Shown here piece by piece: positions 45,137 through 53,162 of a DNA stretch of 58,347 nt (positions within the stretch are counted from its first letter, which is position 1; each line of letters starts with the position of its first letter). The stretch comes from Lachnospiraceae bacterium (GTDB lineage: Bacteria; Bacillota; Clostridia; Lachnospirales; Lachnospiraceae). The position numbers and the translations under genes are program-made. Where the stretch lies: the NCBI GenBank assembly GCA_024680435.1, contig JAILCK010000323.1:1-58347 (forward strand), in the 5' to 3' direction. A model generated the notes under the pieces. The model saw nothing but the letters and a program-made list of their open reading frames with translations. It did not search any database and had not been told where the DNA came from.

Positions 45137-46138
45137 CTAAACAAGCTGTGCCTGTACAGCGGTTAATGCTACAACACCTACGATATCTTCCCATGAACAT
45201 CCTCTGGACAAATCGTTAACTGGTTTGGCAATACCCTGAAGCATAGGTCCGTAAGCTTCAGCCTTACCAAGTCTTTGAACAAGCTTGTATCCAATGTTAC
45301 CTGCGTCAAGGTTAGGGAACACCAAAACATTTGCTTTACCTGCAACTTCAGAGCCGGGAGCCTTTGACTTAGCTACTGAAGGAACCAATGCTGCGTCAAG
45401 CTGAAGTTCACCGTCAATGCAAAGACCGGGATATTCTTCATGAGCAATTCTTGTAGCTTCAACTACTTTATCAACAAGCGCATGCTTTGCGCTTCCCTTT
45501 GTGGAGTGAGAAAGCATTGCGATAATAGGCTTTGCTCCAATCAAGTTTTTAAAGCTCTTTGCACTTGTATCCGCTATGGCTGCAAGCTCTTCGGAATTAG
45601 GATCCTGGTTAAGTCCGCAATCCGCAAAAAGGAAGGTTCCGTTTTCACCGTACTGGCAATCCGGTACATCAAGGATAAAGAAACCGGAAACAAGTTTAAC
45701 ACCGGGTGCAGTGTGAAGAATCTGAAGAGCAGGTCTTAAAGTATCAGCTGTAGCATGACAGCATCCTGCCACCATTCCGTCTGCATCATTTGCCTTAACC
45801 ATCATTACGCCAAAGGTTAAGTAATCGCTTAAAAGAATTTCTCTTGCCTTTTCGGGTGTCATTCCTTTTGCTTTTCTTGTTTCATATAAAAGGTCCACAT
45901 ATTCATCAAGTTTTTCGGTTGTTTTAGGGTTAACAACCGTAACCTTGGAAAGATCGACTTCAAGCCAGTTTGCGCCGTCCATAATCTTTTCTTTATCACC
46001 GACCATAATAATATCGGCAATGTTTTCTTCAATAATATGTGCCGCAGCAATCAACACTCTCTTATCATTTGATTCGGGAAGAACGATTGTCTTTTTATCT
46101 ATTCTTGCCTTCTTTTTAATGCCGTCAATAAAAGCCAT
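45137..46138 (-). CDS. pta: Phosphate acetyltransferase
   Basis: Pta interconverts acetyl-CoA and acetyl phosphate on the way to acetate. The ATG at 46138 lies 7 nt after GGAGG and gives 333 residues; the track's earlier start lacks an RBS. The PTA_PTB domain covers the whole protein (LPESNDKRVLIAA, MLSHSTKGSAKHALV, VFPNLDAGNIGYKLVQRL). The acetate kinase gene normally next to it is not seen here. Upstream is a promoter overlapped by a Rex-like operator, which would tie expression to the NADH/NAD ratio. Confidence 0.95.
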   Translation of the reverse strand: MAFIDGIKKKARIDKKTIVLPESNDKRVLIAAAHIIEENIADIIMVGDKEKIMDGANWLEVDLSKVTVVNPKTTEKLDEYVDLLYETRKAKGMTPEKAREILLSDYLTFGVMMVKANDADGMVAGCCHATADTLRPALQILHTAPGVKLVSGFFILDVPDCQYGENGTFLFADCGLNQDPNSEELAAIADTSAKSFKNLIGAKPIIAMLSHSTKGSAKHALVDKVVEATRIAHEEYPGLCIDGELQLDAALVPSVAKSKAPGSEVAGKANVLVFPNLDAGNIGYKLVQRLGKAEAYGPMLQGIAKPVNDLSRGCSWEDIVGVVALTAVQAQLV

Positions 46139-46196
46139 TTGTTTGCCTCCAAAAAAATATTTCATAAAAGAAAGTACGTATTTCCACAGTTATGGA

Positions 46197-46214
46197 TTGT
46201 TTATAATTTAACAA
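46197..46214. promoter_or_regulatory. Candidate Rex operator upstream of pta
   Basis: The sequence TTGTTTATAATTTAACAA matches the palindromic Rex consensus TTGTTAAnnnnTTAACAA with one mismatch. It covers the predicted -10 of pta, a position suited to repression. Rex is the NADH/NAD-sensing repressor of fermentation genes in many Gram-positives. The rex gene itself is not in this window. Confidence 0.6.
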
Positions 46215-46228
46215 AATATTAATGTGAT
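46200..46228 (-). promoter_or_regulatory. Candidate promoter of pta
   Basis: On the minus strand ATCACA (4 of 6 matches) and TATAAA (5 of 6) are separated by 17 bp. The -10 lies inside the Rex-like palindrome. The rest of the 236-bp gap between pta and tmcAL is AT-rich and holds no gene. Confidence 0.5.
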
Positions 46229-46401
46229 AAAAATAAAATAAATCTGTGTATAATCTTCTCTTTTATAGTACATTATGAATTATAACGGAATGTAAGCACT
46301 TTCACAATACCATCTTGTGTACTAAATCAAATACAATTTTGATTGTTTAATATCTCACAATGTGTTAAAATTTTGTCAAAAGATGATTTGGAGACAACAC
46401 T

Positions 46402-47586
46402 ATGACTATTGCTGCTGTTATATGCGAATACAATCCCTTCCATAACGGGCACAAATATCAGCTTGATATGATAAGAAAGAAACTCAATGCCGATTATATT
46501 ATTTGCATTATGAGCGGTGACTATGTGCAGCGAGGTGAGCCCGCCATCTTTTCTAAAGAAATAAGAACCAGGTGGGCGCTTGAAAACGGAGCAGACCTTG
46601 TGTTACAGCTTCCTATTGCTTATGCAACAGGAAGTGCGGATTTGTTTGCAACGGGAGCCGTATCTATTTTAAACAGACTTAACTGTGTTGATTATCTATG
46701 CTTTGGCTCAGAATGCGGTGATATCGATACTCTTTGCATTTGCGCCGAAAAGCTGTTAACAGAAGGCCAGGTGGGCTCTGAAGGAATAAGAGCTTTAATG
46801 AAGCAGGGAAACACATTTGCGAAATCCCGCTATCTTCTGTTCCCCGAATTTGAGATGCTTCTTCAGTATTCAAACAACGTGCTTGCTTTAGAATACATAA
46901 TGGCATTAATGCGAACAAACAGTTCAATTAAGCCATACACCATAAAGCGTGAAGGCGCGGACTATGATGATACTACAATTAATTCAGATGAAAAGTATTT
47001 AAGTGCTACCGCCATTCGCAAGGCTTTTATGGACAAAGAAACCGAAAAGATAAAGCCCTTTGTCCCTTATAATCCCGATACAATCGGGCAAAAGCCGGTA
47101 TTTATGAATGATTATTCGGGAGAAATGTTCTACTGCTTATTAACTAAGCAAGATACAATTCATGAACATCTTGAAACAAGTGAAGACTTAACAAAACGAA
47201 TGATATCAGAGCTTTATTCTTTTACGGATTTAACATCTTATATCGATCATATAAAAGCTAAAAACTATACCTTTACAAGGATTTCAAGAACTCTCCTTCA
47301 TATTCTTTTAGGAATTAAAGGAAGTAACACTATGTATAAAGAAATGATTAAGCATGTAACCCACGTAAAAGTCCTTGGCTTTAAAGAGTCATCAAAGGAC
47401 CTTCTTACAATCATTTCGGACAAAAGCACCATAACACTTATGACTAAGGTTCCGGGCATTTATGAAACCCTTAACAGTGTTACAAAAAGCGTTGTTGATG
47501 ATGAAGTCTTCGCTTCTTCTTTATACGGCGTGAAGTGTGGAAATGTTACGCATGAATTTTCAAAGCAAATTATTTTGGTTAAATAA
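46402..47586 (+). CDS. tmcAL: tRNA(Met) cytidine acetate ligase (YlbM type)
   Basis: TmcAL uses acetate and ATP to make N4-acetylcytidine at the wobble position of elongator tRNA-Met. The 394 residues open with the nucleotidyltransferase motif EYNPFHNGHKYQL, followed by IMSGDYVQRGEPA and LENGADLVLQLP. The gene is on the plus strand, divergent from pta, with RBS GGAG 8 nt before the ATG and a TAAAAT -10 at 46366-46371. In B. subtilis the equivalent ylbM lies next to ylbN-rpmF, so the neighbourhood is conserved. Confidence 0.95.
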   Translation: MTIAAVICEYNPFHNGHKYQLDMIRKKLNADYIICIMSGDYVQRGEPAIFSKEIRTRWALENGADLVLQLPIAYATGSADLFATGAVSILNRLNCVDYLCFGSECGDIDTLCICAEKLLTEGQVGSEGIRALMKQGNTFAKSRYLLFPEFEMLLQYSNNVLALEYIMALMRTNSSIKPYTIKREGADYDDTTINSDEKYLSATAIRKAFMDKETEKIKPFVPYNPDTIGQKPVFMNDYSGEMFYCLLTKQDTIHEHLETSEDLTKRMISELYSFTDLTSYIDHIKAKNYTFTRISRTLLHILLGIKGSNTMYKEMIKHVTHVKVLGFKESSKDLLTIISDKSTITLMTKVPGIYETLNSVTKSVVDDEVFASSLYGVKCGNVTHEFSKQIILVK

Positions 47587-47590
47587 TAGT

Positions 47591-47619
47591 TTGACGATTA
47601 CAGTTTGTTTTGATAATTT
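47591..47619 (+). promoter_or_regulatory. Candidate promoter of the DUF4430 lipoprotein gene
   Basis: TTGACG and TAATTT are separated by 17 bp, starting 5 bp after the tmcAL stop codon. No terminator lies between, so read-through from tmcAL is also possible. Confidence 0.55.
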
Positions 47620-47651
47620 AGATAAAGAAAACTAAATAAGAGGTGATTAAA

Positions 47652-48089
47652 ATGAAAAAGAACTTAGTAAAAAGATTATCCTATCTTCTTATGGTTGTTT
47701 TAGTTTTGGCTATGACAGTTTTAACAAGCTGTTCAAAAGAGGCTGCTAAAGCTAACACAAACACTGAAGCAAGCGCTGAAGCAAATGTTGTAGGAGAAGG
47801 AAACACTCAGTTTACATTCAAGGTAGTTGATATGGATGGAACAGAAACAGTTTTCACCGTTAAAACAGATGAAACTACCGTTGGTGCCGCATTACTTAAC
47901 GCAGGCCTTATCGCAGGTGATGAAACAGAATACGGTCTTTATGTAAAGACTGTAAACGGTGTTGTGGCAGATTATGATGTTGACCAGACTTTCTGGGGAT
48001 TCTACATTGATGATGAATTTGCTTCAACAGGTGTTGATTCTACTCCACTTAATCCCGAAAGCGTTTATACATTTAAAAAGCAGAAATAA
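47652..48089 (+). CDS. DUF4430 domain lipoprotein
   Basis: This 145-residue protein has a lipoprotein signal peptide (Lys-rich start, hydrophobic core, then a lipobox LTSCS with Cys about residue 27). A Thr/Ala/Glu-rich linker follows, then one DUF4430 domain (VGAALLNAGLIAG, then WGFYIDDEFASTGVDSTPL). This fold is related to the C-terminal part of transcobalamin-like proteins; the ligand is unknown. It should be anchored on the outer face of the membrane. The ATG 7 nt after AGGTG is preferred over the track's GTG. The gene is probably monocistronic. Confidence 0.88.
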   Translation: MKKNLVKRLSYLLMVVLVLAMTVLTSCSKEAAKANTNTEASAEANVVGEGNTQFTFKVVDMDGTETVFTVKTDETTVGAALLNAGLIAGDETEYGLYVKTVNGVVADYDVDQTFWGFYIDDEFASTGVDSTPLNPESVYTFKKQK

Positions 48090-48096
48090 TTTATAC

Positions 48097-48136
48097 AAAG
48101 AAAAAGAGTATTCCAATCGGAATACTCTTTATTATT
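48097..48136. terminator. Bidirectional intrinsic terminator
   Basis: AAAGAGTATTCC pairs perfectly with GGAATACTCTTT around a four-base loop. T-rich tracts follow on both strands, so it can end both the plus-strand lipoprotein gene and the minus-strand PFL gene. Confidence 0.9.
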
Positions 48137-49501
48137 TTAGTTTTTAAATGAATGAATGGGCGCGGGTATGCGTCCCTTTCTGTTTATAAAGTCATCACAG
48201 GAAAACTTGTTTACAGGCATTACGGGAGCATATCCAAAAAGGCCTCCGAATTCAACCACATCTCCCACATCTTTTCCAAGTGCGGGGATAAGTCTTACTG
48301 CAGTTGTCTTTTGATTCACCATACCTATAGCCATTTCATCGGCAATAATACCGGAAATCGAAGTAGCTTTGGTGTCTCCGGGAATTGCAATCATATCAAG
48401 ACCTACGGAGCATACACATGTCATGGCTTCAAGTTTTTCTAAAGTAAGAGCGCCTTTAGTAACGGCATTAATCATTCCCTGATCTTCCGATACAGGAATA
48501 AATGCACCGCTTAATCCTCCGACATAGGAAGAAGCCATTACTCCACCCTTTTTAACCTGATCGTTTAAAAGAGCCAAGGCTGCGGTTGTGCCGGGAGCGC
48601 CGGCATATTCAAGCCCAATCTCACAAAGAATATCTGCTACGGAATCTCCGATTGCAGGTGTGGGAGCAAGCGACAAATCAACGATTCCGAAAGGAACGTC
48701 CAAAGCCTTCGATGCTTCTTTAGCTACAAGCTGTCCTACTCTTGTTACTTTGAAGGCTGTCTTCTTAATTGTCTCGCACAACTCTTCAAAGTTTTTACCT
48801 CTTACCTTTTCAAGTGCTGTTTTAACAACACCGGGACCACTGACACCGACATTTATAACGCAGTCCGCTTCCGTAACTCCGTGAAATGCACCGGCCATAA
48901 ACGGATTATCATCGGGAGCATTACAGAATACCACAAGCTTCATGCATCCGGCACAGTCGTTTTCTTTGGTAAGCTCAGCTGTTTCTTTTATAATTTCACC
49001 CATAAGCCTTACGGCATCCATATTTATTCCTGTTTTTGTGGAACCTACATTAACAGACGAACAAACTCTTTCTGTTTCGGCCAAAGCTTTTGGTATCGAT
49101 CTTATAAGAAGTTCTTCTTTAGGAGTCATTCCCTTAGATACAAGTGCTGAAAAGCCGCCAAGCAAATTGACTCCTACTTCTTTAGCCGCTTTATCCAAAG
49201 TCTTAGCAATCTTTACATAATCGTCTATGCTCTCACAAGCAGCGGCTCCGATTAAGGAAATGGGAGTCACGGATATTCTTTTATTTACAATCGGAATACC
49301 GTATTCCCTTGAAATTTCTTCTCCGACATTTACAAGATTTTTAGCCTTACCGGTAATCTTTTTATAAATGTTATCGCAAACCTTGTTTAAGTCAGAATCG
49401 ATACAATCAAGAAGGCTTATGCCCATTGTGATTGTTCTTACATCAAGGTTTTCTTTTTCAATCATTTCATTGGTCTCATTGACCTCGAACATATTTATCA
49501 T
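48137..49501 (-). CDS. PFL family protein (DUF711, UPF0210)
   Basis: The 454 residues match the DUF711 family, which has a pyruvate-formate-lyase-like fold but no known reaction. Recognisable segments are [38 protein letters not shown] and [19 protein letters not shown]. No glycyl radical motif is evident. It is 11 bp after the ACT-domain protein, a pairing seen in several Firmicutes and archaea. It is the last gene of the polA operon. Confidence 0.9.
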   Translation of the reverse strand: MINMFEVNETNEMIEKENLDVRTITMGISLLDCIDSDLNKVCDNIYKKITGKAKNLVNVGEEISREYGIPIVNKRISVTPISLIGAAACESIDDYVKIAKTLDKAAKEVGVNLLGGFSALVSKGMTPKEELLIRSIPKALAETERVCSSVNVGSTKTGINMDAVRLMGEIIKETAELTKENDCAGCMKLVVFCNAPDDNPFMAGAFHGVTEADCVINVGVSGPGVVKTALEKVRGKNFEELCETIKKTAFKVTRVGQLVAKEASKALDVPFGIVDLSLAPTPAIGDSVADILCEIGLEYAGAPGTTAALALLNDQVKKGGVMASSYVGGLSGAFIPVSEDQGMINAVTKGALTLEKLEAMTCVCSVGLDMIAIPGDTKATSISGIIADEMAIGMVNQKTTAVRLIPALGKDVGDVVEFGGLFGYAPVMPVNKFSCDDFINRKGRIPAPIHSFKN

Positions 49502-49512
49502 TTAAGCCACCT

Positions 49513-49785
49513 CTAAATTCTGTGCATTGAATTAAAAATATCTTCTTGCTGGCACTTAATGATAACTCCGATTTCTTCTCCAAGCTCTTCAAGCTTCTTT
49601 GAAATTTCTCCGAACTTTTCCGATGCATTGTTCATATCAACAATCATCATCATGTTGAAATACCCCTGTACGATTGTCTGGGAGATGTCCAGGATGTTAA
49701 TATTATGCTCTGCCAAGAAAGTACAAGTCTTGGCAATGATGCCTACGGTGTCTTTTCCCACAACCGTAATGATGGTTTTATTCAT
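49513..49785 (-). CDS. ACT domain protein (UPF0237)
   Basis: This 90-residue protein is a single ACT domain (TIITVVGKDTVGIIAKTCTFLAEH, then a second strand set). ACT domains bind amino acids or other small molecules to regulate a partner. The ATG at 49785, 7 nt after GGAGG, is preferred over the track start. Its adjacency to the DUF711 gene suggests that it regulates that protein; this is an inference. Confidence 0.9.
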   Translation of the reverse strand: MNKTIITVVGKDTVGIIAKTCTFLAEHNINILDISQTIVQGYFNMMMIVDMNNASEKFGEISKKLEELGEEIGVIIKCQQEDIFNSMHRI

Positions 49786-49801
49786 AAATCGTCCTCCGAT
49801 C

Positions 49802-50599
49802 TTAAAATTCAATAGCCGTCATGGGGCAATCTCTCTTTGCCACATACAAAGGAAAATCATTTCCGTGATATTTATTGTCAGAAGCTTCTATTTCAAGCCT
49901 CACCGTTTCATAAGCAAGTTCAGGAAGATTGTTTTCTTTGCTTAAATGTCCCAAAAAAATTGCCTTTAAATTATCATGCAGTATTCCTGACAATAGTCTT
50001 CCCGAGTTTTCATTTGACAAGTGTCCTCTGTCAGAAAGGATTCTTTGCTTAAGATAATAGGGATATGGGCCAACCTGAAGCATACGTATGTCATGATTGG
50101 CTTCAGCCATGATTATATCAGAATCTTTGATGCAATCAATGGTATATTCGTTAAAAGTTCCAAGGTCAGTGATAACAGAAACTTTCTTTTTTTCACAACT
50201 TACCCTATAAGCTACAGGTTCATTGGCATCATGAGAAATTTCCATGGGATTAATAACCAAATCTTTTATGGAAACCTTAACGTCTTTTTTTACTTCATTA
50301 AAAAGCGCATCATCTATTTTTCCTAAAGAAGATGCGCTCTTAATCCCGCAAATTGTACCTTTGGTTGCATATATGGGGATAGAATATTTTCTTGATAATA
50401 CTCCCAGTCCCTGTACGTGATCCGCATGCTCATGTGTTATTAAAATAGCGTCAAGCTCTTCGGGCTTTATATCAAGCCCCGCCAAGCCTTCCACCGTTCT
50501 TTTAGCACTTATGCCTGCATCAATAAGTATATGCGTGGTGTCGGACCCTACGTAAATACAATTTCCGCTCGATCCGCTTGCTATACTTGAAAACCTCAT
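49802..50599 (-). CDS. MBL-fold metallo-hydrolase (YycJ/WalJ-like)
   Basis: The 265 residues contain the metallo-beta-lactamase motif THEHADH (about residues 55-61) and open with SIASGSSGNCIYVG, typical of the YycJ/WalJ group. A nuclease or DNA-related role has been proposed for that group; here it lies beside polA and coaE but no WalRK system is present. Later metal ligands are in SHDANE, EANHD and LGHLS. No signal peptide is seen. Confidence 0.9.
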   Translation of the reverse strand: MRFSSIASGSSGNCIYVGSDTTHILIDAGISAKRTVEGLAGLDIKPEELDAILITHEHADHVQGLGVLSRKYSIPIYATKGTICGIKSASSLGKIDDALFNEVKKDVKVSIKDLVINPMEISHDANEPVAYRVSCEKKKVSVITDLGTFNEYTIDCIKDSDIIMAEANHDIRMLQVGPYPYYLKQRILSDRGHLSNENSGRLLSGILHDNLKAIFLGHLSKENNLPELAYETVRLEIEASDNKYHGNDFPLYVAKRDCPMTAIEF

Positions 50600-50611
50600 T
50601 TTATAAAACCA

Positions 50612-52561
50612 TTATTCCTTCCAATAAATTTCCAGAATATCACCATTATTAAGCGCATCCATGTACTTTGCATTTTTACCGTTATGAAGAGTAACAATGC
50701 TTCGTCCTTTAGGATCGTTTAAATCAAAGTCAATGTAATCAAATACATCGATGTAAATATAATAGTGCTTTCCTGTCAAAGTAATTTCTCTGCCGTTAAC
50801 AAATACTGTAATGCTCTCTCCCTTAGGCTTAGGCGGCTCTTCTTTAACTTCGGCGTCAACACTTACAACAACTTCATCCTCTTTGGCTTTTTCTTCCAGA
50901 TCTTCACTCTTAACCAAAGCTTCTTTAAGCTGTTCTTTTGTGCAGGTATCAAGGATTTCGATGTGATCGCCTTCAGCTATTTCATATCCTACGGAAGCTG
51001 CCTTTCCGTTAACAAAAACAGGCCTTGTAAGCTCCACAATCTGACCGTCCACAAGGATTTTAAGGCCTTCTTTAAACTCGGGCAAGTCGGATATTTTGAC
51101 AGTTGCTTTTGCACCTGCGGTGGATTCTATAATTTCAACCTTATCGTTTGAATTTACTTTTGTGGTGATATCAGCAGTTTTACCGTTTACTTTAATTACG
51201 GCGGCTTCTCCGGGAGCGCCCTTAACTATCTTTGTCTTTCCGTTTACTATAAAGCTTAAGGCTTTTCCTCTCTTAGGGAACAATCCGTCATTAGGAAAAC
51301 CTGCCTGCATTGCAACATCGACAACGGCAACATTCCCGTTATCGTATAGCTTCATGCGGTTTCCGTTGAAAGAAACGTACACAAAATTATTGTTGTTTTC
51401 ATAGTAGTTTAAACAAATACCGATGGGAGTAACCATCAAAGGCGATTTTGAAAAATCTTCTTCGCAAAAGTCGATTTTTCCGGATACATCGCTTCCTCTT
51501 AAAGCCACTCTTTCTTTAATAAGGCCAAGCTTATTTGCCAGGGCTTCCGTAAATCCCACAGCCAAACCGCCGCCACCTACAACAAATACGGCGCTTACGG
51601 ATTTATCTCCGTTAAGACGCTTTATTTCTTCGGCAACGTAATTTGTGATTTCATCGACTTTATTTGATAATGCCTTTTCTACGTCTGACTTTGTAACCTT
51701 TTGCTTGATACCCATGATATCTTCGTATTCAAACTCATCAAGCTCGGTAGCCGCACGTTTCATACGCTCCGCTTCATAAAAGTCTGCAAGAAAATGCCTT
51801 GCCAAGTCATCGGTAAGTGCATCACCTGCCATGGGAATCATGCCATAACCTATAATACTTCCGTTATCGGTTATTGAAATATCGCTTGTACCAGCACCTA
51901 CATCCACTAAAGCAAGGTTTAGCATTCTAAACCTTTCGGGAATTGCAACAGAAATTGCCGCAATAGGTTCAAGCGTAAGATTAGCCACTTCAAGTTCTGC
52001 CAAATCACAGGCTTTGTAAAGTCCGTCAACAACGTCATCCGGCAAAAATGTAGCAATCATATCAGCCGAAATATGCCTTGCTTTATGACCCACAAGGTTT
52101 AAAATCGGCAATGTGTTTAAATAGTATCTGATTACGGAATAACCGACACAATAAAACTTTGTTTCGGAAGAATTCTGATCTCCGAACTCTTTATATGCTT
52201 TTTCAATGCCCAAAAGCAAAAGATTTGAAACATCCTCTGCTTTAGCTTCTCTTTCTTCTTCAAAAACCATCTCAATCTTTGTGGTGACGGTTTTTAACAC
52301 ACGACCTGCGGCCGCAATACAAACGTGAGTAAGCTTTTCCCCTATGGCCTCCTCGCATTCTTCCTTGATTTCTTTGATGGTAAGTGCAACTCTTGGGATG
52401 TCGTGAATTTGTCCGTCCATCATGGCACGTGTCTCATGCTCTTTTGAACGCTGGCACACAACCTGGAAGCGGTCATTTTTTAAATACCCAACGGTACCTA
52501 CAACGCTTCTTGTTCCGATATCAAGGCCAAATACATATTGATTCTTTGCAAGTTCACTCAT
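50612..52561 (-). CDS. FtsA/PilM-like actin-fold ATPase with C-terminal repeat modules
   Basis: The protein has 649 residues. The first 370 or so are an actin-like ATPase: phosphate 1 (GLDIGTRSVVG), phosphate 2 (VDVGAGTSDIS) and adenosine motif (VVGGGGLAVGF). The rest contains about three short modules with a recurring pattern of a VNGK turn and a GD.IEI strand, for example near FVNGKAASVG, ITVFVNGREIT and NNGDILEIYW. These look like small beta-grasp-type units. The amphipathic C-terminal membrane helix of true FtsA is not visible. It overlaps coaE by 4 bp. Function is unknown. Confidence 0.82.
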   Translation of the reverse strand: MSELAKNQYVFGLDIGTRSVVGTVGYLKNDRFQVVCQRSKEHETRAMMDGQIHDIPRVALTIKEIKEECEEAIGEKLTHVCIAAAGRVLKTVTTKIEMVFEEEREAKAEDVSNLLLLGIEKAYKEFGDQNSSETKFYCVGYSVIRYYLNTLPILNLVGHKARHISADMIATFLPDDVVDGLYKACDLAELEVANLTLEPIAAISVAIPERFRMLNLALVDVGAGTSDISITDNGSIIGYGMIPMAGDALTDDLARHFLADFYEAERMKRAATELDEFEYEDIMGIKQKVTKSDVEKALSNKVDEITNYVAEEIKRLNGDKSVSAVFVVGGGGLAVGFTEALANKLGLIKERVALRGSDVSGKIDFCEEDFSKSPLMVTPIGICLNYYENNNNFVYVSFNGNRMKLYDNGNVAVVDVAMQAGFPNDGLFPKRGKALSFIVNGKTKIVKGAPGEAAVIKVNGKTADITTKVNSNDKVEIIESTAGAKATVKISDLPEFKEGLKILVDGQIVELTRPVFVNGKAASVGYEIAEGDHIEILDTCTKEQLKEALVKSEDLEEKAKEDEVVVSVDAEVKEEPPKPKGESITVFVNGREITLTGKHYYIYIDVFDYIDFDLNDPKGRSIVTLHNGKNAKYMDALNNGDILEIYWKE

Positions 52562-53154
52562 GAATTTTCCCCTAACCTTTCGCGTATTTGTTCAAAACTG
52601 TCCTCGCATAAACCCGAATTATCAATCTCAAAATCTGAATTTTTCCGGTATTCTTCTTCGGAAAGCTGGCTTTTTAATATGGAATCAATTTTGGCATCCG
52701 AGTAACCTCTTGATTCCTTAAGCCGTTTTCTTCTAACATCAATATTAGTATAAATATACCACATTTCATCCACAATTTCTTTATATCCGCATTCTATAAG
52801 TAACGCCGCTTCAATAAAGAGATAATCCAATGTGTTTTCTTTCCTTAAAGTTTCTATTCTATCTTCAATAAAAACTCTTACAGCCGGGTGAATAATTGCA
52901 TTCACTTTTTCAAGCAAATTCTTATCGGCAAAAATCTTTGAAGCCATCTTGCCATTTTCGATTTCACCGTTTAAGGAAAGAACATCCCTACCAAGAAGGT
53001 TTACAAGCGGCTTAAAACACGCTCTCCCGCTTTTACATAAATCTTTGGCCAGTTCATCGGAAACAATTATTTCGCATTTGTAGTTTTCTTTTAAAAAAGT
53101 AAGTATCTTTGTCTTTCCCGAGCCTACGCCGCCGGTGATTCCAATTACTTTCAC
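52558..53154 (-). CDS. coaE: Dephospho-CoA kinase
   Basis: This enzyme performs the last step of coenzyme A synthesis. The 198 residues begin with the P-loop GGVGSGKT. Family segments DELAKDLCKSGRACFKPLV, IIHPAVRVFIEDRI and IEAALLIECGY are present. The start is GTG, after GGAGG. Its position right after polA is common in Firmicutes. Confidence 0.96.
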   Translation of the reverse strand: MKVIGITGGVGSGKTKILTFLKENYKCEIIVSDELAKDLCKSGRACFKPLVNLLGRDVLSLNGEIENGKMASKIFADKNLLEKVNAIIHPAVRVFIEDRIETLRKENTLDYLFIEAALLIECGYKEIVDEMWYIYTNIDVRRKRLKESRGYSDAKIDSILKSQLSEEEYRKNSDFEIDNSGLCEDSFEQIRERLGENS

Positions 53155-53162
53155 ATTGCCTC

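Noticed and set aside
46166-46401. Small RNA or extra gene in the pta-tmcAL gap
   Set aside because: No ORF with an RBS and no terminator-like hairpin; only promoter-like elements and the Rex-like palindrome were seen.
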